Assembly: GCA_008508345.1 (NCBI GenBank)
Contig: QNGE01002648.1
Span: forward strand, 43,384-107,383
DNA from: Paragonimus westermani
Lineage: Eukaryota; Platyhelminthes; Trematoda; Plagiorchiida; Troglotrematidae
Reading direction: 5' to 3'
DNA: 64,000 nt
Both the position numbers and the translations under genes were made by a program. The notes under the pieces are model-generated. The model did not search any database. It had not been told where the DNA came from and saw nothing but the letters and a program-made list of their open reading frames with translations. Positions 1-12,600 of the stretch are shown piece by piece (the stretch's first letter is position 1; the number at the start of each line of letters is the position of its first letter).

Positions 1-2559
1 AATGGGGAAACGGTCATTCATTTGTGTTACTTGCGAAGGAAAACTTATTTCTATCCTCTCCTCACTTGTGAATTATTCTTGTCTTGAATGCACACATCGT
101 CCACGATATTATTTTCACGTGGTCTGAGAAGTCAGTGTTCTGTTTTTGGAGTGTCTCTTTGCCTACAGCAACAGGCTTGTCAGTGAATTAGAATGAGCAT
201 TTCGTTTTTTGGTTTTGGCTGATTCTACAGTCATGTCTATTCCTGATGTTCTTATTCGGGTTCGGTCAGTAAGAGCTTGACATTTGTGGTAACGTGCTCC
301 ATTCGGTGGCAAATTTTCCTTCTTCCAATATGTGTGTAGTGTCTCGTAAAAAACTCAGTCGACCAAATCCACATGCTGTAGAAACGAGTTGGTCATCCTC
401 TTAGATCCTGTGTTCCTCGGGTGCACTGAGTTTATTCAAGTAATACCCGACGCTTGACTAAATTCATCGTCGCCCTGTCTGTTAAGTTAGCCGTAATGAT
501 CTGGATTACGTTACATCTGGCCCAGCCGTGTAGCGTTTCAGTCTCAATTGTTGTTATATCTGCTCCGTGAACCATCGTCGAATTATTGGATTATCAAATT
601 ATCCGGAGAAATTTTGTGCCAATTTAGACAAACTGACTAATTTGAGTACCGGTTGCCTGTTCAAGCTGGTGCTTCGTTTTTGTTCAACATCACGGGCACA
701 AAGCCAGATACCTGATCGTCTTTAATGGAACCTGTGGAGTCACTGTCATTTCACCCACTTAAAACGTACCGGATACTTTTCGATTTCGTTATCACCTTGG
801 TGGTTTTTCTCACCAGATCGTATCCACTGCTTTCTTCCGCTTCCTGATCGTGGCCTGCTCTTTCTCCAGGATTGCGTGACATTTGAGCATAGGTGTGAAC
901 GACTGACTTGCTGTTGTCTAGGATGATAACGACAATGATGGTGTTGGTTCATATGGGTATGCGTGTCAGTAATGGTAGTCGTGAACACCAGTAGGTCATT
1001 CAAGTCATAGATCGTTATGTACGACTCGGCTTATATGCAAAAGTCGTCATTTAAGTGATTATTATTCTAATACTCCGTGTTGCCATTTTGGGGCAGAACA
1101 CACTTCAGTTGTTTGCTGTGTTGATCTAGAAAGAAAGAAAGTGTTAGCCGTTTGGAACAATAGTATTTTCCAACCAACTGTTTGGACCGTTTGGTAGACA
1201 CTGCGAGTGTGGTATTGTGGATAGATGATGGGACATGCCATTTTTTGGTCTTCAGAGGCAGTCGGTCTTTCAGTGAGGGCTGATAAATGACAATGTCGAC
1301 AACTTCTGATATCGCGACACACTAAAGTTCCGCAGAAACGGCTGTAGGTTTCGACATTGATCTGCCTCACGGTGAATCCAGACGCTGCTCATTATACCGG
1401 GTTTAAGCTAGCTGTGTCTCTTCTACCTTTGCTCGTCGGCATGGATATCGTGCAACAAATTCCTGTTAGATATGACTACTTTTCTTGGAATCTAATAGAT
1501 TCGACCTCTGTGGTAATTCCTCATCCATTCTGGTGCTGTACATCTGAACTTCTCTGGTGATCCAGTGAATTGCTTGCCATGTTCCCGTCAGTTGGGTCCC
1601 TTGACTTATAGTAATGCAGCACATGGTCAAGGCCAAACATTGAACTAACTTTTGAATGAAAATGCAGGGTAGCAGGTGTCTTTCTGGTTAGGTGAAAACC
1701 TTGGTGAAACCTAGAAGCAGCCGTTGAATTTCTATTAGTTCTTCGTATGTGTAGAAATAGCCTTTGGGGATTGGGTGTAAGGTGACGGCGTTTTCATACA
1801 TACGCCTCCTATCATTATAGGTCATTGGTTGAATAGATCCATTCAATAGGTCTCCATACGATTCGTGCTTGTTTAATAAGTCAAGTCACATATATTAGTC
1901 ACAGTCAGTTAATCGATAATAAAAAACAACTCAAGTATTCGGTTAACCGGATATATTGATTGGTGAATCAACTTGGTAAGTGGGTGGAAAAAACAAGTGA
2001 TTTTCGAGTTGGTTCAGAGATTAGTTCTGATAAGACGTGACTAGTCAATCTGTATTCTCATCTTAATGCCTGTGGTGAATTTTATGAAGTACGTTCGAAA
2101 CACTGCAAAATTAGACTATGAGGTTAGCCATTATACATCTTGTTTAATTGTTACACTTAAAATTCTTCTCGCTAGCATTTTAGAACCGGAGTGATAAGAA
2201 TTGCAGAACTCTCCCTTCTGAACCCATCGTCGGTAGTGTGTCCAATTGCATTCTCTAAGTGACCAGTTCTTGGGATGATTTTAGACACAATATTTACATT
2301 AGGTTTCGACGTCTTTCTGATGTCGTTTACAAGACTAAGTAAGAAAACCACTCGATTTCGTCAAGATGAATCTAATCACTGTCTTTGTTCTTCAATTTGA
2401 TAATGACAGATATTCAAACTCAAATCCACTCACTTTATCAAGTATGAATCTTATCTTCCTTTATGAATAGTTCTCGCATTTTTGGTAAAATTAGGCTTGC
2501 ATTGCTTTGACAACGTGGAATATTCGTAAAGTTGCAGTTTTCGGTTGATACGTAATGGA
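1..2559. other. Upstream DNA without recognisable genes
   Basis: I see no exon, RNA gene or repeat that I can name here. Short open frames exist on both strands (for example 1357-1560 on plus), but none has convincing splice sites at both ends or a recognisable motif. The missing amino-terminal exons of CFAP43 could in principle lie here, but I could not identify WD40-like segments with matching splice phase. Confidence 0.5.
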
Positions 2560-2720
2560 ATGTTGAATTCCATGCGGCACAAAGCATCTTACTGGGGCTG
2601 GGTGCCCTCAGGCTGCTCAAATCAATATTGCCGGCTGGATTCGAACTCTCAACCGGGTGATTAGTAGACGATTATGTTACCGTACAGTGTCCCCGTACAA
2701 TGATGCGAAACAACGACGAA
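2560..2720 (-). repeat. Possible tRNA-derived SINE fragment
   Basis: Read on the minus strand, this segment contains GAGTTCGAATCC, a near-perfect RNA polymerase III B-box. It is preceded by a region that resembles a tRNA D-arm and anticodon arm (GGTAACATAATCGTCTACTA). The sequence continues past the tRNA-like part into a non-tRNA body, as in tRNA-derived SINEs. I cannot fold a complete cloverleaf, so this is not called a functional tRNA gene. A decayed tRNA pseudogene is the alternative. Confidence 0.4.
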
Positions 2721-3520
2721 ACCGCACATCCACGTTTTGACTACCACGTGTTTATGGTTAAGGTTAAATTGTTATAGTGCTCACGTTAGTTTCCATTCAG
2801 CTATTCAAATGGATTTTAATATCAACCGTACTAGTGTACTCCACTCGAAAGATATTTTGTAATGAACAAATCATTGTTTTGAAGTTTTATCATTCGAGAC
2901 ATCCAAACGACATTTCTGCATATGCAGTAAACTTGATTTAATATGGGGTTGAGTTGGAGAGAGCTTTTAGCTGCAACAAGTGTCTAGGATAATGCGAGGA
3001 GTAAGATAATACGGTTCCAACCTTTACTTGATATTTTTGCTGAATAAGACTCACATCTTTTTAATTCAAACAACCAGTCTTACAAGCGTTTATGTTGTTA
3101 ACACTAAAAATACTTAATACGACCGTAGTGTATTCACTGATCAACCCAAGTTAGTGAACAAAAGGTGTAACAGTCTGGTCGAACCAATCTTATTCGAAGA
3201 GATAAACATCAGGGTAAAGCCGCGTACATTGTTATGGAGTTTCACATGAACCCGAGCTGGGCTGGTCCCTGTGTTGGCCACTGATTTCGCAGCGTATTCC
3301 AAAAAATAATTTGCCTATGATTGCAGTATCAATTTTTTTCACGAACACTCCCTATTTTTTGGTCAACGGTTGTCTACTTTGAATTTATAAATACTATCAT
3401 CGTTGATCATTACTGGATCTTGCGACGGGGCCTCATAATTGGGCTCATACAATTAGCACAAGCTTTATGAGCCGAGCAATTCACGCAGCAAGTTACGTAC
3501 CGTATTTGCAACTATTTTGA
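2721..3520. other. No recognisable feature
   Basis: AT-rich sequence between a SINE-like fragment and an LTR copy. I see no coding segment or repeat. Confidence 0.5.
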
Positions 3521-3822
3521 TGTTCACAGAAGACGCTTGGCAGGTGAGTTCGTTTACTGTGCAAACTTCCGCACAGGTCATGCCAACAACTAAACCACAA
3601 ACACGTGCACTCATTTGTATGACAGACATGCACACACATACATTGGTTGACAGTACTTTGCCAGCCGCCTCAGTGAAAGTTCTCACACAGCACGTATATA
3701 CTTTTCCGATAGTGTCTTGTCCATCGTGTTCGGGGCTTGTCCTTTTGTTCCTGAATGTCGCATGTGGGTAATATACTACTTGTGACTAGTATACAACTCA
3801 CAACGAAGCTGCCTGCTATACA
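3521..3822 (-). mobile_element. Solo LTR, minus orientation (family copy A)
   Basis: About 302 bases matching, in reverse orientation, the repeats at 22536-22840 and 29709-30002. On its own strand it begins with TG (TGTATAGCAGGCAG, from 3822) and ends in CA near 3521, the usual LTR termini. Shared internal blocks include the CGGGGCTTGTCC region and the run around 3598-3630. The copy at 29709 is followed by a primer-binding-like sequence and gag, which is why the family is read as LTRs. No second LTR or internal region lies beside this copy, so it is a solo LTR. I did not see a clear target-site duplication. Confidence 0.65.
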
Positions 3823-6800
3823 AGGCTGCCAAGTCTGAGGTAGTAGGGTGATGGAGTATAATTTCTAGTGTTTCCTTGGTTAGACAGGAACGGCTTCTAC
3901 TATGTCTGCTGAAACATCTTGAGATGTTTTCATGTGACTCTCTGTAAACTTGCACGGCTAAATTTTTATTCTGCTATTTTTTACTCAGCCTTATCCAGTT
4001 GCACTAATATGAGCACATGTCGAGTGTCTTTTCTTTTCTTCCCTTAATTCTCCCACTGACCTATACTGTCTAGGCTTATAATTAGAAAATACTATGGTTT
4101 CTGTCGGTGCTCACGGCAAAGACTACAGTAAACCAGTGGATGATATTGACGTTTTTTGTAATTAGGACTTCATAAACTATGGAATATTCCTATTTTTAAA
4201 ATTTTATAATTAACAGCCGGGTATTCATACGTTAGAACGTGATAATCGGTTGTTTAATGAGAATGTGGCGATGTACGAGGCACATGTTTCTCACTCACTT
4301 CACCAACACGCTTCTACCAAACGATGGCAATCTTGCTGTCTCTGAAATCGTTTGGACACACTCTGCTCTCAGTATTTCAATCATAGACAACGTTCGCCAT
4401 CAGACCCCGCGGCTTGGACAAAAACCGCAATCTTCGTGTGTTACAACCCCACCAAACGCACTATTTCAGAACACTGGGTGTGCAGGCGTACACTGACGTA
4501 ATCTTCTTATCATGGACACAAATGAATAACAATTTAGTCGCAGGTATATCCTGTTTGACATCATATAAATCGAAAATCAGAAACCTATTTATCCGCTGTG
4601 GCCAGACTACCAACGAGTAGGAGTCTAAATAACAAGTGAAAACAGATCGTGGAAAACACGTCAGTAGTGTGAGAGAGTTGGAGACCGGTCTCAGCTTGTC
4701 TGCGGAAATTATCTCCAGCTGCCCACACCAAATCGTCTCAAGTCCTTTACTACTAGTTCATTCTTTCACAGTGGTTATGAACCCGAACAGAAGTTATTGT
4801 GGTTCGAGCCACCATACATATAGCATGAATTCAAGCTCTTCTGCACGGCACAGGAGACCCTGTTCAACTGTGAAGGGTTAGCTGTCAGCAAGCACGTTTC
4901 TTCCGATGCAGCTGCTAACAGTAGATAACACTGGGTGAAATTTACTTGATAAAGTCAATGCTCCGACATGACACGTCCAGTCGGACGTCGAAGAGAGGGG
5001 TGAACTCTGCAATATGGTCTGTATTACCAAACTGTAATGTACATTGGGAAACCTTTCTACTTCGGAGACTTCCGGTTGCTTGAATCACAGTTGAGCCCTT
5101 TGAGGAACCCATACAGTCGAACTACTTCTCATTTACTTTGCATTTTCACTTACGATGGATTGTTTGTGTTCTACTAAAACACGATTTATATGATACTCGA
5201 GCAATATTCCAACTAAACTGGAACGAATATGATGGTTATCAAGAATCTTCCTATTATGTACGGTAGGTCTAACAGCTGCAGCCTCCACGGAATTTTTCTC
5301 TGGTGGCTATTCACAAAATCCAACTCACACCGTGAGTGCATCTTTGGAGAAACAACAGCCATTCTGTTTGAGGAGCGAGCGAATGTGCACTGCGCCCACT
5401 TGATGTCACGAACTGATTTACCGGAGAACACAAGAGGACTCTTTCATATCTGTATGCCCATCTTGTGTGGACATCAATCATCTATGGAAAATCCGCCTCC
5501 TCACGCGATCGAAAATCTGTTTGTCGGGCTTACTAGCTTAGTGCAAACGGTTGACTACTCGTTGTGTCGTCAAAGAGACCAGGTTGTTCAGATCAATATG
5601 TAATTGAGGTCCAAGTGCTATTGTGGTCGCCTTCGTTCCGTATCATGCCCGAATACACGGCTAGTGTGTTTCGCAGACCAGTGGTTACGTTAGGTCGGCC
5701 GAACCGAGCGTTGAAAGGCGCCGCTCTAATTAACCTTACAATCGGCTCAAATAAATGTGCTAGCAACTGGGCAAGAAGTATGTTTTGGTTTCGGTTAGAT
5801 AACTGAGTAAGCGATGTAAGCAACAGACAGACAAGTCTGCCCGGCAATCAGTAAGGAGCTGGTTCATTCAGATTACGCCCCACACGTCGGGCCGCGAAAT
5901 CGACTTCTGAGGAACACAAAAGGGTACTCCACCAGCGATATCATACAAATGAGTCAAACGAGATGTACGTTTTTCCAAGCATGGGCGGTTAGTGGTTACA
6001 GCAATGGACTACCTGTTGTCAGTAAATGAACTACCAGGAGGGTTTGGAGCTAAGAAAAGCACGAAGTTTGCTTGTAACAGTTATGAAAAATCATCCAGTC
6101 GAACAGAGGCTGAGCATACCACTCAGTAGTATAGTGGAACGACACGACATGTGAATGCTACTTGGCGAGATTGTCGAGTTAAGAGTTACCCAGAGGATCA
6201 GTAGGAATAAGTGAACCACTGAAGGCGATGTCCTTTATCGTTCGGGAATCAAGCAGTAACTGACCGCAACACGCCAATAACTCAGACAACTTTGAAATTG
6301 GGAATATCAAACTTTCATACGAAACGGACACACGTAAACCCTATGAAAGTCTAAACTCACCACATTACAAACGGGGGGTTCTCAGCATATGGCACAGGAA
6401 CTGAGTATATAAAGCTATTCCTTTAGTCTTCACATTAATTTATAAAGGTTTGATGGATGGACAGAAACATCCCGTAGTTTTGATACAGTTTATTAGGCGC
6501 CCCCAGTGCGTGTCCACCCACACACCCCAAGTAGCACTACCCGTCTGTCCCGAAACAAATTCTCGAGCATGTTGTCCACTTAACCCCGTTCATAACAGAC
6601 TTTGTCAGCGATTGTTGAAAGGTCGGAAATTGTGGGTCTGTGCACTTTAGGAAGGTTTGTGAGACAATTTATCGTTTAAGGCACTTACTACTCACTGATT
6701 TCAAGTAGATACACTAAAGGAGTTTGATAGACTGGTTTATATCCGACAGGGTGGTTCAACCGCGAGAAAATCCTTTATTTGCTAAATACTGCAATGACGT

Positions 6801-9419
6801 TAATGCGACCAACAAGTGCATGGGTGGTGGTGGATCGAAAGCAACGTGAACTGGTTTGTTAATTGCACTTGACCTAACTGTTCATCTAATTAATAGTATC
6901 TTTATTTTATGAGGGCATATTACACCGTATTTTGAAGAAAACCGAGCATAGCAATATATGTAGATTCGCCATTGAAGTTTTCTGTTGCTGTTCGTTATCC
7001 TAACAAAAAGCTCTGATCTGGAGGGTATTCGCTAGACCCGCTGCTTTTACACACAGCAGTATACCAGGAACGGAGTCCAGATTTTCTGCAACTGTTTCTA
7101 GTAGCATATAAATTGAACAACACCCACAACTAGTTACAGCTGTCACATTCCCATGGACTTTCCAATCGGCTCCTTTTTAAAATATGCACTAGACTCGAGT
7201 TTTTCTCTGATTAGAGCTCGTTACTAGTTCATTTCCTTGCCATGGCCGGGACTAGGACTTCAGACAATTTTTCGTGAGGAAACCGTGTTCACTACTGCGC
7301 CACTGACCTCAAAATAGGGCACGGCCGACTTGTTATGTGTGAACGCTGAATGACGATGACGTGAATAGTTATGCGCTTGCCCGATCACCACAAGGGGAGA
7401 CACAGTAACTGTCCTGTTTACTTTAAGCGTTGGCCCTTCGACTAGGACCTCTCTCCGGCTTAACATCACAGAAATAATCAACCCGCTGCGCGTCATTTTC
7501 ATTAGCGATGAATGGTAGGGATTTTTATGGAGAATCAGAAATACCCCACTGCACTTTCGAGTCCATCAACTGTTCACCGATTCGTCACTTCTATTTCGTT
7601 TTATATTTGGGTACTCCTGCGTTGGCTTCAAGTTCTCATTTTTCCAGTTGCTTTGGGGGCGTGAAGGGCACTGACAGTAAGGGAAGCCCAAGTTTTTGAT
7701 GTGCACGTTTGTCAATGGCAGAACAGCCGTTTTCAGCAAATTTACCAAGTCGATATTTCGGCAGAGTGAGTAAATAAGATGGCGACGTTCGCGCAGTAGA
7801 ATTATACAACGTTGGTGGGTCACCGACCACGACTGTTGCGTCAACGTTTTGTACATCAACCGTGTGCGAAATGACCATGAATATATACAGTCCGGTGCAT
7901 GCTTACCAAGCTGCTCGAGGTTTGTGATCAGCTGTAAGGATGCCAACCAAATGTGTGTCACAGGGAGGGACGACCTGTCGGTCGCGGTGAGGGACACTTC
8001 AAAATCACAACGACGTCGAACGTACGAAGGAGACAATTAGATCGAACTTGATAAACTACTGGCAAGCAACGAACTAGCCGAGGCTCAATTCCAATCTCGA
8101 CAGATTAGAAAAAGAACATCGAGAACTATAGATACAACTGCTGTCTTTCGAACCGTAGGCCTACATAAAATTAGGTAAAGCGAGTGATCAGAAGATGTGA
8201 AGTAACACCACACCAATCACAGTACATTTTTCGGTTGGTTAAATCGCTCACTGTTCTCAGGTTTGGCAATTTCTGGATCGACGTCGGGAGGGTAACCAGG
8301 ACAGTGACGATTGGTTGTAGGCGTAAAGTATCGACTGCTGGTCCCGAAAGTATAGCTTATTGTTGTTGCTAAACAATTTTCTTGGATGTCTGGAGTAACA
8401 CAGGTGTCCGCTCTGAAGAGGTAACTAACTGTCTTGCATACCATTCCGGCGTATTTTGGCCCACTTGACGAGCACAATTCTTGCGATCAAGGCATCATTC
8501 ACATGTTAGTCCCAGGGCAGATTATCGTAGAAGAGTGCTTATGATTTCAGACTGATTTCTTCACCTTAACAAGAAGAGTTCCTTACTGTTAACATATTTC
8601 CACAAAGTATGTGTATTATAACTTTCAATGTGTAGATGCACTGTAACCATGGGTTTAATTTGAGGAAGCGAGGTTTCCAAATAACAGTAGTCTTACACAG
8701 AAAGTGACCGTTAGGTAATCACCTAAATACGCAAGACTAACAGCATATATTAGGCTTCTTTCAGAGTCAGTCTCATTTATTTCACTTGGTAAGAATAAAA
8801 CGCAGTTGTGTGACAGAGCAAACATTGTTCATCGTTGCCTCAGTTGACTGATTCGTGGTATGAAGGAGACAAACAAAGATGATTTTTGGAGGGATAAGGA
8901 TGGTGACCAGTACGTTGGTTACAGTAACAAGATGTTGGGACTCACACTGTCTGTGAGTGCACACATTGGATGGAAGATTATCAAATAAAATTCAGTGGTG
9001 GAAATGTCGGTACTTCGTGACTGAGTTGTTCGTGAATTCATACCACATTGCTGATGCTTGGGTGAACCATAAGGAGAACCCGTTCAGAGGTCTTCTTGTT
9101 TCGAATTTTAACGGTAGTGTTTATGCTCGCAACGTTAGATATGAGGGATTCAAGTAATTGAGCTCCAATCACTTCTTTTTTGCTTCTGAACTAGGGGTTT
9201 ACATTCTTGTGGTCGTAAGAAATTCGACTAAAAATAACAATGCCGATGTATGTCTGGTACCGATAATTATAGTGATGAGGAAGATAGATTTCCCATGATT
9301 CACTATACAGTGAGGATAGGGTTGGCAATATCCGTTTTTTTGATTGGATAGTACAATGTCTTTGTGTGACTATTTTACACCAGTTAACTGGACCACCTTT
9401 TTTTGTTATTGACTTGTAG
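3823..9419. other. Gene-poor upstream region
   Basis: More than 5 kb without a confidently supported gene. Weak items are a protein-like stretch at about 4218-4340 (+) after a splice-acceptor-like AACAG, a tRNA-like D-arm at about 5985-6050, and overlapping open frames near 7566-8036 (-) with no motif I recognise. Upstream CFAP43 exons should lie in this direction. I found no segment with both a good splice context and a WD40-like pattern. Confidence 0.45.
5985..6055 (+). repeat. Weak tRNA-like (SINE-type) fragment
   Basis: The string GGTTAGTGGTTACAGCAATGG resembles a tRNA D-arm/A-box region. About 40 bases later GAGGGTTTGGAGC could be a decayed B-box. Neither box is complete. It may be an old tRNA-derived SINE or chance. 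Confidence 0.2.
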
Positions 9420-9628
9420 GCGGAAGTTACGTGCATTCAGATAGCTGTCGGAGTCTACGAGAGGACAGCATACACCTGATGCACTTACATTTCAACAGCC
9501 CAATGAGCAGTGTTTGCTTATGGCCTCCGGAAGTGATAGATTCGCCGACGCCACCGAGACTGTTTGCCGCGGATGTCTTTCAGCGAAAAATACATACTTT
9601 CGTCCTCCCGGATGAATCACTTATGAAG
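9420..9628 (+). CDS. CFAP43: Tentative CFAP43 exon (WD40 region)
   Basis: An acceptor (GACTTGTAG) precedes the exon and a GTAACC donor follows AAG at 9628. The frame encodes a segment containing SSVCLWPPEVIDSP and RLFAADVFQRKIHTFVLPDE, which has the feel of a beta-propeller blade. It starts with two bases of a split codon and ends in phase 0. It is placed in CFAP43 by strand, position and phase only. Confidence 0.45.
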
Positions 9629-12600
9629 GTAACCAACTAGTATTTAATATCATTTTAAGCCGGTTATTTGTTTTTCATAAGCTGACCCGAAGGTTCATGT
9701 TTGTTCAACGTTATGTAGCCTGGATTTGCTAGGAAATTCATATTAGTCACTTAAAATACATACATACCATCGTTCAACCTTTCCTGTATCTGCAAATTTC
9801 AATGGCTGACTGATTAATTTAACTGAAACATTTTCTATTAATGGGTTTGTGTATATGTTTGAACAATTACTCGTTCAGGTCATCCAAAAGGTGTTCGCTG
9901 TTACGACGATTAGATGGAATCATTCACATTATAACATCTGTTTACTCTAAACTAGCCGACACACAGTCAGTCTGGTCATCATTCTCACGTGGGAACGCAA
10001 AGCACGAGTCGACAAGTGGTCGGTTCGGCCGTGTCTTTCCAAGGTGCTTCGGTAGGAAATTCCGTGCCCATAGCGCTGAGCGGTTTCACCGAAGTGATGT
10101 CGTCTTATGATCACTCGGCTCAACAGCAGTACTCACTACAACAACCGTCACTACCTACTCAGCGTCGACTCAGTCGACGCGCAAGGGAAGGTGTGGGGGT
10201 CACGTTACGCTCAACCCCTGGCTTGACACCTGGTGCCAACACGACTGAGGCGCGAGACAGTGCTGAGGTGGTATTGGAATCCGTTTAAGTTTGGTTCACT
10301 TTCTATACGTTCATTTATCGATTTGTCGCAACACCACTACGAAACTCACTGTTCGTGTGTGTATTTTCATTTTACAGGAAACTCCTCAAGTAAGTCCAGA
10401 AAATAATTCACCCAAACGTCTGTTTCTGTTGCAACTTTCAGAGCTATCGTTCTAGGATAAAGAAAGAAATTTATTTTTTACAATCTCTTCTGTCTCGTAA
10501 CTGTTCTTTTCCTCATCAGTTTAGCAAAGAATAACATCGTTGTCAACGCTGGTACCGAGGGTGATGATGAAGCAAATTACTAACTGTTTCTTAAATTACT
10601 TATTCTTGACCAACACTGACAATTGTCCTCCATGTGGACGAGAGTGTTCATAGTCCCATTACATGTACATCACAGTTGCTGCGTCTCATACCTAATTTTG
10701 TCAGTATTCTCAAATGATGCTGGTACACCAGTGGCGTTTTTCTCCATAACATTGTCATTCATAGAGTCTGGCATCTTTAGACACGCTTGGAATTGCATAC
10801 TGTCAACTGACCAACTTGTAACCGGCTGGTATATCGTTCATTTTGCTGTAGCCTCCATTGTGATTCTCACATCCTGATATATCCTTAATCAAATGCTGGC
10901 TTTCTTCCTGACTGGTTCGCAGTTATCTCATTAACTTCATTACAATTTTCTATCTGTTAAAAGAGCGCTGTTGATATTGTTGACAAATTCAATTGTAAAA
11001 TTACATCGCCACCCTAGGTAGGAATTATCGAATTATCCCATCATGAGCCGAGAATAACATCGACAACGTCGATTATATCACATTAACTATTCCAAGTTAA
11101 CTGTCTACCATTATAGTATCACTGTTCTGGACTAAAATGAGCCATTACAGCTTCCGCTACCTATTTACAGAGCCAGCAGAACACCTAAATAATCATCTAT
11201 TTTAGACCTGTTTAGATTAAACAGGTTCTTCTTCTTCCACTTTGATTCCACTCTTTTAGCAAACGTCATGTCTAAGCCCCTTCAAATCCGTCAGTTTACT
11301 TCGAGATGGTTCCCGTGTCCAATTGAGTCGTGTAACGGGTGTGAACATTATGGTGGTCTCCTACTCTGATGGGGTTATCGAGCTGATCGAAGTTGCCGGA
11401 GAAGAGGTGAGCGTTTGTTTGAGAGGTTAATCAACTACCGGAAACCTATCAGTGGTGTACTAATTGTTTAATTTATTCGAATACAAGCCATCGAAACGTG
11501 TGCGGGTAAAAACCAGGAATTAGGCAAGCTTATAGGTGAGAAAAATTGTGACTGCACGGACGCGTTGTTTAAACAGTACGTTAGAACACTGTATTGCATC
11601 ACAAGTAAAAGAAGTGACATTCTTTGAATCAACGTTACTTGTCTGTTACAAGGAGAGCAACACCAGTTTGTGAGGTGATGCGAGACACACTTCACCATCA
11701 CAAGCACCCTGGAGACGGTCCGACTTTCCCTCCGTTTAAAGCTAGACAATCCTTCAAGTCCTGTGGACTCTGGTGAAAGTTTGCCACCACTATTTGAAGC
11801 TGTGTCCAGCAGGAGTGCTGAGATAAGTTTTGCGGATGCGTTATGCTGCTAATACCGGTTGATTGTTAGTTCCTATAGGCACACCTAGCGTCGAACATAT
11901 TCATACTTTATGTGCCTGCAGTTCGGTTCGCATGTAAACACTGCGCATATGCATACCAGGCAAAGTGGGTGAAAATCATCCATTTTTGGCATAGACGGTA
12001 GTTGTTGAGCAAGGATGGTGAACTTTCGGAAAGCCTTTGGGTTTTGTTGACAAACTACAGTGACGCTACGTACACTTTACTTCCGTACTGAACTGTCTTG
12101 ATTGAAAAACGGGTACCGGGAACATTAATTACATATTAGGGAATAAGGTCGTTCACACCAGTTTAACCTGTTGCGCCACACGGGAAATCGATATATCTGA
12201 TTAGGTGGCTGAAACCGATAGCAAAAAGCTTAATTGCCAAAACTTTAGATTTGTTGTAGAGTGGATTTGAGATTTCGATAAATTGCAAAAGGTTTTTAGT
12301 AGGACTGCTTTTCAGGTATCATTAGAAGGTTGTCATTTTCGGCGGATCTCCTTGGGTTGGGCCGTAGGTTGAACTCACCCTGAGAAAGAAAAGTTGTACG
12401 ATCTGGCGGATGAAGCACTTTTCATGAGCTCGAAGCTGGGGGAGTATTTTCGTGGATACGCGACCTGTTAAACAAGGACGTTGACTTAGTTTACGTATGG
12501 GATCATGTGAGAAAGTTAAGTTTCTTTTCTTTTCTGGTAAACTTTTTTGTTGTTTGTCATGTGAGCGGTATGGTCGTCTGATGCAAGGATAGTTACAATG

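Noticed and set aside
5229..5603. 124-codon plus frame
   Set aside because: Irregular composition, no motif and no splice context.
7566..8036. 156-codon minus frame overlapping another 80-codon minus frame
   Set aside because: No recognisable motif and no splice context. Neither frame is clearly favoured, so no gene is called.
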